DNA from: Notolepis coatsorum
Lineage: Eukaryota > Chordata > Actinopteri > Aulopiformes > Paralepididae
Reading direction: 5' to 3'
Assembly (NCBI GenBank): GCA_963971535.1
Contig: OZ020586.1
Coordinates: forward strand, 76,794,703 to 76,858,702
DNA length: 64,000 nucleotides
Under the pieces are notes generated by a model. That model saw nothing but the letters and a program-made list of their open reading frames with translations, made no database searches and was not told where the DNA came from. Below, one piece after another: positions 33,198-47,660 of this stretch; positions within the stretch are counted from its first letter, which is position 1; every line of letters begins with the position of its first letter. A program made the translations under genes and the position numbers.

Positions 33198-34143
33198 TCA
33201 GATCACATAGATCAGGAATGAGGGATTAGCACACATACGAATCCTCTTGACTGGCCTGTTTCCAGAACCACTGAGTACATGGTCCACACTGCCCCCTGCT
33301 GGGTAGAACTGGTCACTTCTACCTGCAGGTTGAAGAATGTGAATCTCCACAGGTGGAGCATCCCAGCTGAACTTTCTCTTTGTTCCAACTCCTTTCTCTG
33401 AGCACCATGGCTGCTGTTCTACTCTGACTGGCAGGCTGGAAATACCCAGAGGAGATGGTTTGGAACCCAGGCCAGAGGGACTGTCTTTCTTCAGGAGCGA
33501 TTCGATGGAGAAAGGACTGCTGAACTTCACCTCACATTTAATCTGAACATCCAAAATGGAGACCAACTCGGGGAACCAGTCCATAACTCCCTTGAAGTGA
33601 CGGCGCACCATCTTCTCTGTGATTTGACTGTGGTCAAGCTTCCAGTAGTTTTTAATATTGTTTGGTTTACCTGGATTTGATGGAATCTGGAAAGAATTTA
33701 ACACGTTATAATTCAACTAGGCCTCAGAGACAATGTTGGTTCAACTAAACTGTAGTTATCACGATCAATGAGATATAAATATGTTTTTAAATTTACCTTG
33801 ACAAAACATTTGTTGGTTGACAAGCAGACTCTAATGTTGGTCTCAATGCTTCTTCCTTTTCCTGACATCAATGCTGCCAATTGTTCCATTATCTGTAGAA
33901 AAGTGAAAGAGAATTAGGTATTTGGACATTATGAGGACAGTATGCTATCATATCACAACATGTTTAATAGTTTAAAGGTTTATAGCTGGTTCTTACCTCA
34001 AAGAAGGTGAGCATATTGTCTGGACAGTCTTGGAGGACAAAGGCAATCATTGCCAGGTAGGTGCTACAATTCTCAAACATCATTTTCCGGGTGCTGTTGG
34101 ATGTCACATGGAGAGGCAGGGGAGCTCCAAAGTTCTCAGCCAT
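33198..34143 (-). CDS. FoxH1-like forkhead protein, type B copy 2
   Basis: Exons 34143-33997, 33892-33797 and 33686-33198; 243 aa, open throughout, with KMVRRH. Intron 1 has 4 extra bases compared with B1. Poly(A) signal at 33071-33076. Confidence 0.78.
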
Positions 34144-34981
34144 GTTCTGCTTCTTGTTGGTTGTAGAGTCAAGTCACACAGTGCATCAGAACCTCACTCA
34201 GTGGAGCTGTGGACCTGGACTGATGGAGTCCCAGACCTCTGATATAAGTCCTGCCAGAACAATAGAACATTACAAGGTGTGCATTCCAGGTTGATGAGGG
34301 CCTTTTCATCTGGATGAGGTGGGTGGGGTCAATGGCTGTGATAACAGCCCACTCCTAATCTTTGCTAATATACTTAGTTTAATATAGTGGGAAAATACAG
34401 GCTCCTAAACATGCTTGTTCAAATCAAACACATCCCTGAATGCTTACACTGTAAAAAATAAATGTTTTTTTCACGGGAAATTAACTGTATTATTTTACAG
34501 ATTACTTTTGTTTTTCTACTTAAATGTAAATGCCATAAAAATACAGTAAATTACCTTTTATCAAAAGGCTCCTAAACATGCTTGTTCAAATCAAACACAT
34601 CCCTGAATGCCTACAGTTATTATTTTTTTCATATATTGCTTCAAAATCAATAAGTTGGAAGTTGTATTTGTTGAGACACAGTTTACAAACATCTTCCTTT
34701 CGTATATACTGTATATATTATGATGCACAATCCATTCCTCGGATTGTAATGATTGCAATCCTATACACTGTGAAAAAGAAGTCTGTACAAAAAAACTGTA
34801 AATGTCTGGCAGCAACGGTTGTCAAATACTTACTGTTAAATTACAGTAAAATCTAATACATTTACAGATTACAATATTTTGATAATGGTTAATATTTTGA
34901 TAAAAGGTAATTTACTGTATTTGTATGGTATTTACATACTTAAAGTAGAAAAACAAAAGTAATCTCTAAAATAATACAGTG

Positions 34982-37070
34982 AAATTCAATTTTTTTTATT
35001 TGATTTCTTTTTACAGATTTTTTTACCTGAAACACTGGAGAATAACTGCTTCATTTTACTTAGTTTCTTCGGTAGTAATGATATACTGTTGTATTACATT
35101 ACATCATATATTTATGAATGATGTTGACAGATGGATGGCTGTATTACTGAGAATGTAATGAAAGCATAACTCGAAGTGCTTTACAATGAAATAACTGCAT
35201 ATCTTTTTTCAGTATGGGAGAAAAAGTCTAATAATGCTTTTTACAAAATTATGCACATCATTCCTGATGAGACTGCTCAATTTGAGGTATTACCAGTGAC
35301 TGTGGTGCAAAAACTCTGGAGTTTGGGAAGGACAGACGGATGATAGTCGCAGCAAAAAATAGACATGTTGGCTAAACCAATTGAATTTGAAGAGTTGTTT
35401 CTGCCTCTATTGCATTATATTGCAAGGGAGTTTAATGGCATTATCGCATTCTGCAAAAACAAGTAGCCTATCAGAGGATATGGATGAGGTCAAGCTATGA
35501 TTCCAAACATTCCAATGTTATAGTCCCGTGAAATACCGTCCTTGCCGAACTCAACGCCATAGATTCATCATTCAGCCCATTTTACCAGAGGCAATGACGT
35601 TTAGATCAAGGTGAAAATCATTGGAATGTGGGCACGGCCTGTACAGCAATACTCTAGTTTTAAATGCAAATGTAGATTCACACCTGCCCTCATGTTAACT
35701 AAATGTAGCCCCAATAGCTTCATCATTCAACACATTTTATCTGAGACAATGAAGTTTAGATGGGGTGAAAATCACTGGAATGTGGGCCAAACCATAGTAA
35801 CACACAAATTTTGGTTCAACTGATATCAGGCTAAGGTTCACTCAAACTAGATTTTTATCTCAAATGTGATATCCCCAATGCATATAATTTAACATTGAAA
35901 CATTTTCTTCTTTGAATTTGAAATATTGTGTAACGTTACCGTTATCTAATTAGTAACTGGCAACTGCAGATGTCTGCCCCATGTCTATACCCCACAATGC
36001 AAAGTGTCTAACGCTATAGCTTAATTGTAGATTCTAAACATAATGAGGTAACGCAGCTACCAAATGTTATCTTTAATCAAAGTGTGTAATGTTAATCCAG
36101 AACAGCGACTTTTGGTATATGACATATCAATAGAAATACATTTACAAAAATACAAATGAAATACATTTCAAATTAATTCCACAATTCTTTGCGATAGACT
36201 TATATCAATACACAAACAAATTTAAATTGATGACATTAGATCGGGTGTAGCTAATCTAAATAGTGTGCATCATTTTCAAAACTATATACTGTATTTTGAG
36301 AGTAAATCAAGCATAATAAACATTCATGTTCTAATGAAGCCTGAGAAACCAAGTTTGCACTTCACCGCATAGGTCCTTGTGAATCGCTAATGTCTATTTT
36401 GTAGTTGTAAACAGTGATCCCCTCATTAAAGTGGCCAATATCTGAAGAGGGCAGTGATGGATGAAGTGTGATTGTTATTATATGTACTTAATAAGTATAT
36501 AGGGTATACAATGGAAGGAATTTGTATTTCTTTAGTCTAAGATAGTGATCCATAATCAGAAAATGTCCATATTATTTCAGCTGCTTCTGTTCTAAATACA
36601 CAGATCGCTATAGTCTTGGACCGTTATTCATATTCCAATGGTCCCCCTTTATCACTTCCATTGTCCTGTTTAAAGATAGAAAATAAAATTTAAATAAACA
36701 AATGAACATGACTGAGACCCAGTCTGGTACACATTAATAAACACATGAACAACATACTTCATGCATTTTCCTCTGGAGGGACTGAATACAGTATATTTCT
36801 TACTGCTAATCTGCGATTTTATGCAATATAGTGTTGCTATAGAAACATGTTTAAGAAATCCAAAATCTCCCATGCTAACAAACTATTGTATGCAGCTCTA
36901 CAGACTAGTGATTATAAGGAGCAACAGGGAGGCAGGCCATGACATGTTTTCAGGATTCATTCATTCATTCAAGTTGAATTTCACACATTCAAAAAAGGTT
37001 TGGTTTGAGCAAGTCTATATAGGAAAACAATTTACACGACAATAAAACTATAATATATTAAACCCAAGAG
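34982..37070. other. Head-to-head spacer B2-A6
   Basis: Nearly identical to 28212-30300, including the AATCCAGA variant at about 36095. No gene seen. Confidence 0.6.
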
Positions 37071-37340
37071 TATGGTAAGAGAGAGCTAAAAGTACAATCA
37101 CCATCCATTGGTCCAGATAGGTTTGTTGGAAGTGGGCTGTTATGACGGCCATTGACCCCACCTCATCCAGATGAAAAGGCCCTCATCAACCTGGAATGCA
37201 CACCTTGTAATGTTCTATTGTTCTGGCAGGACTTATATCCAGAAGTCTGGGACTCCATCACTCCAGGTCCACAGCTCCACTGAGTGAGGTTCTGATACCA
37301 CTGTGTGTGACTTGACTCTACAACCAACAAGAAGCAGAAC

Positions 37341-38465
37341 ATGGCTGAGAACTTTGGAGCTCCCCTGCCTCTCCATGTGACACCCAACAGCACACTGAAA
37401 AGGATGTTTGAGAATTGTAACACCCACCTGGCAATGATTGCCTTTGTCCTCCAAGACTCTCCAGGCAATATGCTCACCTTCTGTGAGGTAAGAACAAGCA
37501 AGCAACATATTAAGTTTCATTTGACTTTAAAAATGTTGTGATGTGAAAGCAAAATGTCCTTCTAATGTCTGATGATGCCTAATTTTCAATGTAACTTCTT
37601 TGCAGTTGCTGGGAAATTTGGAAGCATTGATCTCAGGAAACAGAAAAGGCCTTGATGCCAAAATTAGAGTCTGCTTGTCGACCAACAAATGTTTTGTCAA
37701 GGTAAATGGAAAAAATCTTTATATCTCATTGATCATGATCACTAATTTAGTTGAACCAACATAGTTTTGGGTTAAAGATGAATTCTAACTTGTGTGTTCA
37801 ATTGTTTCCAGATTCCATCAAATCCAGAAAAACCAAACAGTAAGAAAAACTACTGGAAGCTTGACCACAGTCAAATTACAGGGAAGATGGTGCGTCGTCA
37901 CTTCAAGGGAATTCTGGACTGGTTCCCTGAGTTGGTCTCCAAAGTTATGGAGGCAGTCAGACCATCAGAGCACTACACTACTCTCCACTCCCCTGAACCT
38001 GCAGCCTACAGAGATGTTCAGATTAAATGTGAGGTGAAGTTCAGCAGTCCTTTCTCCATCGAATCCCTCCTGAAGAAAGACAGTCCCTCTGGCCTGGGCT
38101 CCAAACCCTCTCCTCTATTGGGCATTTCCAGCCTGCCAGTCAGAGTAGAACAGCAGCCTTGGTGCTCAGAGAAAGGAGTTGGAACAAAGAGGAAGTTCAG
38201 CTGGGACGCTCCACCAGTGGAGATGCACATTCTTCAACCGGCAGGTAGAAGTTATGCCATCTACCCAGCAGGGGGCAGTGTGGACCATGGACTCAGTGGT
38301 TCTGGAAACAGGCCAGTCAAGAGGATTCGTATGTGTGCTGAGCCCTCAACCCTGATCTACACAAGACCCAGTGTTGCTCCTTATTTTGCCAGCCGTCAGA
38401 ACGGTTATGTCAATTATCCTCTACCAACATATCCCTGTGATGTTAAACGTTATTGTAAAATGTAA
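37341..38465 (+). CDS. FoxH1-like forkhead protein, type A copy 6
   Basis: Exons 37341-37487, 37606-37701 and 37812-38465; 298 aa, the same protein as A4 and A5 by my reading. AATAAA at 38554. Confidence 0.78.
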
Positions 38466-39840
38466 ATGTAAATGTAAAATGTTTTTTTTTGTACATGCCA
38501 CTTCTGCACTTATTTGTACATTATATTTGCTTACTTATCTTGGCACCTTTTTCAATAAAACACAAAAACAAACATTGTTACTTACTGCTATCATTTATTT
38601 GTATGCATACAGATCTGAGATGAAGAATTTATAACTGAACATAATCAGAATCAGAAAGATCTTTATTGCCAAGTAAGTTTGCACACATACAATGAATTTG
38701 TATTGGTTGTTGCAACATTAACAGACAATTAAAGTAGAATCATCAGTCATATATAAACTAAATTAGAATAAAAGTACACTAGAATATGGGCTGTACAATT
38801 GTGCAGTATTGTGCAAAAAGTATGAATAATCACGAAAAACTAACTATTAAAATAGTTTTACAGAATTACTTAATTGATTTAATAACATATTGTAAAATAT
38901 TATTATCCTGTATAAGTATAATACATGTGTATCAGGCTCAGTAATGTACCTTCCATACACCATTGACCTCTCACCTCAAGATATATGAATGAAAACAGGC
39001 TCAATTGAACCACTCCACAGCTGATTTATGGTAGTGTGTTGCCATTTTGGGCCAATACCATGCTGTTTTAGGCATGCGGTACAAATGTGTTGTCACAAAT
39101 ATATATTAGCCTATTCCATGGATTAGGTGTGGCTTTAAAGTTGAGACTTTTTTGGAATCCGGTGATGAAGCTTCCCACTTGGCAGGCCAAAAACATCTGA
39201 TTGGTTATTGATGCATGCAGCTGTTGTTTTGGTCAATCAGATTTGAATCTGATAATAAATGAGTTATGGCTATTATGCCTTAATCTGGTAAATGTAATGT
39301 TGCTTTGTGGTGGAATTTCCCTTTACAAATGGAATTACAGACACAGAATGTTCTCAATGTAAGATTGTGAACCACTAAAATTAACATTAAATTAACAAAT
39401 AGTAGTGTTACAGTAGGTGTAACAGGCTGTTGGGATTTGTTGCGTGTGTCTTCATTAGTGGAATTAATTTATTAACAATTGACAGAAAGGAATACATAAA
39501 TATATCAATAATTTAAATGTCATTATAGAATTGAAAATGTTTCGTTTTCTCATGTATAAATATTGAATCTCAATCACAAGGTAACATTGAAATTTTGTAT
39601 ACCACATATGATGTTGGTGGCCGACAGCAGGGTTCATCCCCGGAACATTTAGGGCCAGAAGACCAAATTCCACAACATAATCTAGTATTATTAATCAGAG
39701 TATTATTATATATTATATTTGGTCTACATTGATGCAGTTTACCTATATTGAGAGTGAACAACTAGTTAACTATTAACAAGGTATAATACAATACAAATAC
39801 AAAATAATATATGATAGCAAAACATAGTTTGGTTTAATAT
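38466..39840. other. Convergent intergenic DNA A6-B3
   Basis: The same contents and the same GCCATTTT haplotype as the A5-B2 interval, pointing to a recent duplication of that unit. No gene. Confidence 0.6.
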
Positions 39841-39967
39841 TTTATTGAAACAAATATCTTCACAAGAAGGCAAGTATATATATAACATATTTACAGATTA
39901 TGACATAACACAGGGACATTTGAGACAGAATAATCGTCCTGGGTTGGAAAGGAGCAATTCTGGGTCT

Positions 39968-40913
39968 TCAGATCACATAGATCAGGAATGAGGGATTAGC
40001 ACACATACGAATCCTCTTGACTGGCCTGTTTCCAGAACCACTGAGTACATGGTCCACACTGCCCCCTGCTGGGTAGAACTGGTCACTTCTACCTGCAGGT
40101 TGAAGAATGTGAATCTCCACAGGTGGAGCATCCCAGCTGAACTTTCTCTTTGTTCCAACTCCTTTCTCTGAGCACCATGGCTGCTGTTCTACTCTGACTG
40201 GCAGGCTGGAAATACCCAGAGGAGATGGTTTGGAACCCAGGCCAGAGGGACTGTCTTTCTTCAGGAGCGATTCGATGGAGAAAGGACTGCTGAACTTCAC
40301 CTCACATTTAATCTGAACATCCAAAATGGAGACCAACTCGGGGAACCAGTCCATAACTCCCTTGAAGTGACGGCGCACCATCTTCTCTGTGATTTGACTG
40401 TGGTCAAGCTTCCAGTAGTTTTTAATATTGTTTGGTTTACCTGGATTTGATGGAATCTGGAAAGAATTTAACACGTTATAATTCAACTAGGCCTCAGAGA
40501 CAATGTTGGTTCAACTAAACTGTAGTTATCACGATCAATGAGATATAAATATGTTTTTAAATTTACCTTGACAAAACATTTGTTGGTTGACAAGCAGACT
40601 CTAATGTTGGTCTCAATGCTTCTTCCTTTTCCTGACATCAATGCTGCCAATTGTTCCATTATCTGTAGAAAAGTGAAAGAGAATTAGGTATTTGGACATT
40701 ATGAGGACAGTATGCTATCATATCACAACATGTTTAATAGTTTAAAGGTTTATAGCTGGTTCTTACCTCAAAGAAGGTGAGCATATTGTCTGGACAGTCT
40801 TGGAGGACAAAGGCAATCATTGCCAGGTAGATGCTACAATTCTCAAACATCATTTTCCGGGTGCTGTTGGATGTCACATGGAGAGGCAGGGGAGCTCCAA
40901 AGTTCTCAGCCAT
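39968..40913 (-). CDS. FoxH1-like forkhead protein, type B copy 3
   Basis: Exons 40913-40767, 40662-40567 and 40456-39968; 243 aa. Differs from B2 by a Thr-to-Ile change at the TYLAMIA position (codon ATC), shared with B4. Poly(A) signal at 39841-39846. Confidence 0.78.
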
Positions 40914-41751
40914 GTTCTGCTTCTTGTTGGTTGTAGAGTCAAGTCACACAGTGCATCAGAACCTCACTCAGTGGAGCTGTGGACCTGGACTGATGGAGTC
41001 CCAGACCTCTGATATAAGTTCTGCCAGAACAATAGAACATTACAAGGTGTGCATTCCAGGTTGATGAGGGCCTTTTCATCTGGATGAGGTGGGTGGGGTC
41101 AATGGCTGTGATAACAGCCCACTCCTAATCTTTGCTAATATACTTAGTTTAATATAGTGGGAAAATACAGGCTCCTAAACATGCTTGTTCAAATCAAACA
41201 CATCCCTGAATGCTTACACTGTAAAAAATAAATGTTTTTTTCACGGGAAATTAACTGTATTATTTTACAGATTACTTTTGTTTTTCTACTTAAATGTAAA
41301 TGCCATAAAAATACAGTAAATTACCTTTTATCAAAAGGCTCCTAAACATGCTTGTTCAAATCAAACACATCCCTGAATGCCTACAGTTATTCTTTTTTTC
41401 ATATATTGCTTCAAAATCAATAAGTTGGAAGTTGTATTTGTTGAGACACAGTTTACAAACATCTTCCTTTCGTATATACTGTATATATTATGATGCACAA
41501 TCCATTCCTCGGATTGTAATGATTGCAATCCTATACACTGTGAAAAAGAAGTCTGTACAAAAAAACTGTAAATGTCTGGCAGCAACGGTTGTCAAATACT
41601 TACTGTTAAATTACAGTAAAATCTAATACATTTACAGATTACAATATTTTGATAATGGTTAATATTTTGATAAAAGGTAATTTACTGTATTTGTATGGTA
41701 TTTACATACTTAAAGTAGAAAAACAAAAGTAATCTCTAAAATAATACAGTG

Positions 41752-43830
41752 AAATTCAATTTTTTTTATTTGATTTCTTTTTACAGATTTTTTTACCTGA
41801 AACACTGGAGAATAACTGCTTCATTTTACTTAGTTTCTTCGGTAGTAATGATATACTGTTGTATTACATTACATCATATATTTATGAATGATGTTGACAG
41901 ATGGATGGCTGTATTACTGAGAATGTAATGAAATCATAACTCGAAGTGCTTTACAATGAAATAACTGCATATATTTTTTCAGTATGGGAGAAAAAGTCTA
42001 ATAATGCTTTTTACAAAATTATGCACATCATTCCTGATGAGACTGCTCAATTTGAGGTATTACCAGTGACTGTGGTGCAAAAACTCTGGAGTTTGGGAAG
42101 GACAGACGGATGATAGTCGCAGCAAAAAATAGACATGTTGGCTAAACCAATTGAATTTGAAGAGTTGTTTCTGCCTCTATTGCATTATATTGCAAGGGAG
42201 TTTAATGGCATTATCGCATTCTGCAAAAACAAGTAGCCTATCAGAGGATATGGATGAGGTCAAGCTATGATTCCAAACATTCCAATGTTATAGTCCCGTG
42301 AAATACCGTCCTTGCCGAACTCAACGCCATAGATTCATCATTCAGCCCATTTTACCAGAGGCAATGACGTTTAGATCAAGGTGAAAATCATTGGAATGTG
42401 GGCACGGCCTGTACAGCAATACTCTAGTTTTAAATGCAAATGTAGATTCACACCTGCCCTCATGTTAACTAAATGTAGCCCCAATAGCTTCATCATTCAA
42501 CACATTTTATCTGAGACAATGAAGTTTAGATGGGGTGAAAATCACTGGAATGTGGGCCAAACCATAGTAACACACAAATTTTGGTTCAACTGATATCAGG
42601 CTAAGGTTCACTCAAACTAGATTTTTATCTCAAATGTGATATCCCCAATGCATATAATTTAACATTGAAACATTTTCTTCTTTGAATTTGAAATATTGTG
42701 TAACGTTACCGTTATCTAATTAGTAACTGGCAACTGCAGATGTCTGCCCCATGTCTATACCCCACAATGCAAAGTGTCTAACGCTATAGCTTAATTGTAG
42801 ATTCTAAACATAATGAGGTAACGCAGCTACCAAATGTTATCTTTAATCAAAGTGTGTAATGTTAATCCACAACAGCGACTTTTGGTATATGACATATCAA
42901 TAGAAATACATTTACAAAAATACAAATGAAATACATTTCAAATTAATTCCACAATTCTTTGCGATAGACTTATATCAATACACAAACAAATTTAAATTGA
43001 TGACATTAGATCGGGTGTAGCTAATCTAAATAGTGTGCATCATTTTCAAAACTATATACTGTATTTTGAGAGTAAATCAAGCATAATAAACATTCATGTT
43101 CTAATGAAGCCTGAGAAACCAAGTTTGCACTTCACCGCATAGGTCCTTGTGAATCGCTAATGTCTATTTTGTAGTTGTAAACAGTGATCCCCTCATTAAA
43201 GTGGCCAATATCTGAAGAGGGCAGTGATGGATGAAGTGTGATTGTTATTATTTAATAAGTATATAGGGTATACAATGGAAGGAATTTGTATTTCTTTAGT
43301 CTATAGTGATCCATAATCAGAAAATGTCCATATTATTTCAGCTGCTTCTGTTCTAAATACACAGATCGCTATAGTCTTGGACCGTTATTCATATTCCAAT
43401 GGTCCCCCTTTATCACTTCCATTGTCCTGTTTAAAGATAGAAAATAAAATATAAATAAACAAATGAACATGACTGAGACCCAGTCTGGTACACATTAATA
43501 AACACATGAACAACATACTTCATGCATTTTCCTCTGGAGGGACTGAATACAGTATATTTCTTACTGCTAATCTGCGATTTTATGCAATATAGTGTTGCTA
43601 TAGAAACATGTTTAAGAAATCCAAAATCTCCCATGCTAACAAACTATTGTATGCAGCTCTACAGACTAGTGATTATAAGGAGCAACAGGGAGGCAGGCCA
43701 TGACATGTTTTCAGGATTCATTCATTCATTCAAGTTGAATTTCACACATTCAAAAAAGGTTTGGTTTGAGCAAGTCTATATAGGAAAACAATTTACACGA
43801 CAATAAAACTATAATATATTAAACCCAAGA
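41752..43830. other. Head-to-head spacer B3-A7
   Basis: AATCCACA form of the octamer (about 42865). Carries 7-bp and 3-bp deletions near 43250 and 43303 that are shared only with the A9 upstream region. No gene. Confidence 0.6.
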
Positions 43831-44101
43831 GTATGGTAAGAGAGAGCTAAAAGTACAATCACCATCCATTGGTCCAGATAGGTTTGTTGGAAGTGGGCTG
43901 TTATGACGGCCATTGACCCCACCTCATCCAGATGAAAAGGCCCTCATCAACCTGGAATGCACACCTTGTAATGTTCTATTGTTCTGGCAGGACTTATATC
44001 CAGAAGTCTGGGACTCCATCACTCCAGGTCCACAGCTCCACTGAGTGAGGTTCTGATACCACTGTGTGTGACTTGACTCTACAACCAACAAGAAGCAGAA
44101 C

Positions 44102-45103
44102 ATGGCTGAGAACTTTGGAGCTCCCCTGCCTCTCCATGTGACACCCAACAGCACACTGAAAAGGATGTTTGAGAATTGTAACACCCACCTGGCAATGATT
44201 GCCTTTGTCCTCCAAGACTCTCCAGGCAATATGCTCACCTTCTGTGAGGTAAGAACAAGCAAGCAACATATTAAGTTTCATTTGACTTTAAAAATGTTGT
44301 GATGTGAAAGCAAAATGTCCTTCTAATGTCTGATGATGCCTAATTTTCAATGTAACTTCTTTGCAGTTGCTGGGAAATTTGGAAGCATTGATCTCAGGAA
44401 ACAGAAAAGGCCTTGATGCCAAAATTAGAGTCTGCTTGTCGACCAACAAATGTTTTGTCAAGGTAAATGGAAAAAATCTTTATATCTCATTGATCATGAT
44501 CACTAATTTAGTTGAACCAACATATTTTTAGGTTAAAGATTAATTCTAACTTGTGTGTTCAATTGTTTCCAGATTCCATCAAATCCAGAAAAACCAAACA
44601 GTAAGAAAAACTACTGGAAGCTTGACCACAGTCAAATTACAGGGAAGATGGTGCGTCGTCACTTCAAGGGAATTCTGGACTGGTTCCCTGAGTTGGTCTC
44701 CAAAGTTATGGAGGCAGTCAGACCATCAGAGCACTACACTACTCTCCACTCCCCTGAACCTGCAGCCTACAGAGATGTTCAGATTAAATGTGAGGTGAAG
44801 TTCAGCAGTCCTTTCTCCATCGAATCCCTCCTGAAGAAAGACAGTCCCTCTGGCCTGGGCTCCAAACCCTCTCCTCTATTGGGCATTTCCAGCCTGCCAG
44901 TCAGAGTAGAACAGCAGCCTTGGTGCTCAGAGAAAGGAGTTGGAACAAAGAGGAAGTTCAGCTGGGACGCTCCACCAGTGGAGATGCACATTCTTCAACC
45001 GGCAGGTAGAAGTTATGCCATCTACCCAGCAGGGGGCAGTGTGGACCATGGACTCAGTGGCCAGTCAAGAGGATTCGTATGTGTGCTGAGTCCTCAACCC
45101 TGA
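44102..45103 (+). CDS. FoxH1-like type A copy 7, frameshifted C-terminus
   Basis: Exons 44102-44248, 44367-44462 and 44573-45103. A 13-bp deletion after GACTCAGTGG (about 45060), between two GG pairs, shifts the frame so that the last 14 residues are unrelated and the protein stops at 257 aa instead of 298. Lost are the KRIR basic cluster and the Tyr-rich tail. The forkhead-like core and FSIESLL are unaffected. Intron 2 also differs slightly (TTTTTAGG for GTTTTGGG, and TTAATTC for TGAATTC). The old stop would be at 45211-45213 and AATAAA at 45302. It could be a functional short form or an early pseudogene; its length is close to that of type B. Confidence 0.7.
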
Positions 45104-46587
45104 TCTACACAAGACCCAGTGTTGCTCCTTATTTTGCCAGCCGTCAGAACGGTTATGTCAATTATCCTCTACCAACATATCCCTGTGATGTTAAACGTTA
45201 TTGTAAAATGTAAATGTAAATGTAAAATGTTTTTTTTTGTACATGCCACTTCTGCACTTATTTGTACATTATATTTGCTTACTTATCTTGGCACCTTTTT
45301 CAATAAAACACAAAAACAAACATTGTTACTTACTGCTATCATTTATTTGTATGCATACAGATCTGAGATGAAGAATTTATAACTGAACATAATCAGAATC
45401 AGAAAGATCTTTATTGCCAAGTAAGTTTGCACACATACAATGAATTTGTATTGGTTGTTGCAACATTAACAGACAATTAAAGTAGAATCATCAGTCATAT
45501 ATAAACTAAATTAGAATAAAAGTACACTAGAATATGGGCTGTACAATTGTGCAGTATTGTGCAAAAAGTATGAATAATCACGAAAAACTAACTATTAAAA
45601 TAGTTTTACAGAATTACTTAATTGATTTAATAACATTTTGTAAAATATTATTATCCTGTATAAGTATAATACATGTGTATCAGGCTCAGTAATGTACCTT
45701 CCATACACCATTGACCTCTCACCTCAAGATATATGAATGAAAACAGGCTCAATTGAACCACTCCACAGCTGATTTATGGTAGTGTGTTGCCGTTTTGGGC
45801 CAATACCATGCTGTTTTAGGCATGCGGTACAAATGTGTTGTCACAAATATATATTAGCCTATTCCATGGATTAGGTGTGGCTTTAAAGTTGAGACTTTTT
45901 TGGAATCCGGTGATGAAGCTTCCCACTTGGCAGGCCAAAAACATCTGATTGGTTATTGATGCATGGAGCTGTTGTTTTGGTCAATCAGATTTGAATCTGA
46001 TAATAAATGAGTTATGGCTATATGCCTTAATCTGGTAAATGTAATGTTGCTTTGTGGTGGAATTTCCCTTTACAAATGGAATTACAGATACAGAATGTTC
46101 TCAATGTAAGATTGTGAACCACTAAAATTAACATTAAATTAACAAATAGTAGTGTAACAGTAGGTGTAACAGGCTGTTGGGATTTGTTGCGTGTGTCTTC
46201 ATTAGTGGAATTAATTTATTAACAATTGACAGAAAGGAATACATAAATATATCAATAATTTAAATGTCATTATAGAATTGAAAATGTTTCGTTTTCTCAT
46301 GTATAAATATTGAATCTCAATCACAAGGTAACATTGAAATTTTGTATACCACATATGATGTTGGTGGCCGACAGCAGGGTTCATCCCCGGAACATTTAGG
46401 GCCAGAAGACCAAATTCCACAACATAATCTAGTATTATTAATCAGAGTATTATTATATATTATATTTGGTCTACATTGATGCAGTTTACCTATATTGAGA
46501 GTGAACAACTAGTTAACTATTAACAAGGTATAATACAATACAAATACAAAATAATATATGATAGCAAAACATAGTTTGGTTTAATAT
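45104..46587. other. Former A7 tail and convergent intergenic DNA A7-B4
   Basis: Out-of-frame remainder of A7 exon 3 up to 45213, then 3' UTR, LINE tail and AT-rich DNA. It mixes GCCGTTTT (as in A4-B1) with TTTTGTATACC near B4 (as in B2 and B3), a mosaic pattern. No gene. Confidence 0.6.
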
Positions 46588-46714
46588 TTTATTGAAAAAA
46601 ATATCTTCACAAGAAGGCAAGTATATATATAACATATTTACAGATTATGACATAACACAGGGACATTTGAGACAGAATAATCGTCCTGGGTTGGAAAGGA
46701 GCAATTCTGGGTCT

Positions 46715-47660
46715 TCAGATCACATAGATCAGGAATGAGGGATTAGCACACATACGAATCCTCTTGACTGGCCTGTTTCCAGAACCACTGAGTACATGGT
46801 CCACACTGCCCCCTGCTGGGTAGAACTGGTCACTTCTACCTGCAGGTTGAAGAATGTGAATCTCCACAGGTGGAGCATCCCAGCTGAACTTTCTCTTTGT
46901 TCCAACTCCTTTCTCTGAGCACCATGGCTGCTGTTCTACTCTGACTGGCAGGCTGGAAATACCCAGAGGAGATGGTTTGGAACCCAGGCCAGAGGGACTG
47001 TCTTTCTTCAGGAGCGATTCGATGGAGAAAGGACTGCTGAACTTCACCTCACATTTAATCTGAACATCCAAAATGGAGACCAACTCGGGGAACCAGTCCA
47101 TAACTCCCTTGAAGTGACGGCGCACCATCTTCTCTGTGATTTGACTGTGGTCAAGCTTCCAGTAGTTTTTAATATTGTTTGGTTTACCTGGATTTGATGG
47201 AATCTGGAAAGAATTTAACACGTTATAATTCAACTAGGCCTCAGAGACAATGTTGGTTCAACTAAACTGTAGTTATCACGATCAATGAGATATAAATATG
47301 TTTTTAAATTTACCTTGACAAAACATTTGTTGGTTGACAAGCAGACTCTAATGTTGGTCTCAATGCTTCTTCCTTTTCCTGACATCAATGCTGCCAATTG
47401 TTCCATTATCTGTAGAAAAGTGAAAGAGAATTAGGTATTTGGACATTATGAGGACAGTATGCTATCATATCACAACATGTTTAATAGTTTAAAGGTTTAT
47501 AGCTGGTTCTTACCTCAAAGAAGGTGAGCATATTGTCTGGACAGTCTTGGAGGACAAAGGCAATCATTGCCAGGTAGATGCTACAATTCTCAAACATCAT
47601 TTTCCGGGTGCTGTTGGATGTCACATGGAGAGGCAGGGGAGCTCCAAAGTTCTCAGCCAT
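46715..47660 (-). CDS. FoxH1-like forkhead protein, type B copy 4
   Basis: Exons 47660-47514, 47409-47314 and 47203-46715; 243 aa. Shares with B3 the Thr-to-Ile change before LAMIA and the T-for-C base in the promoter (AAGTTCTGCC). Poly(A) signal at 46588-46593. Confidence 0.78.
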
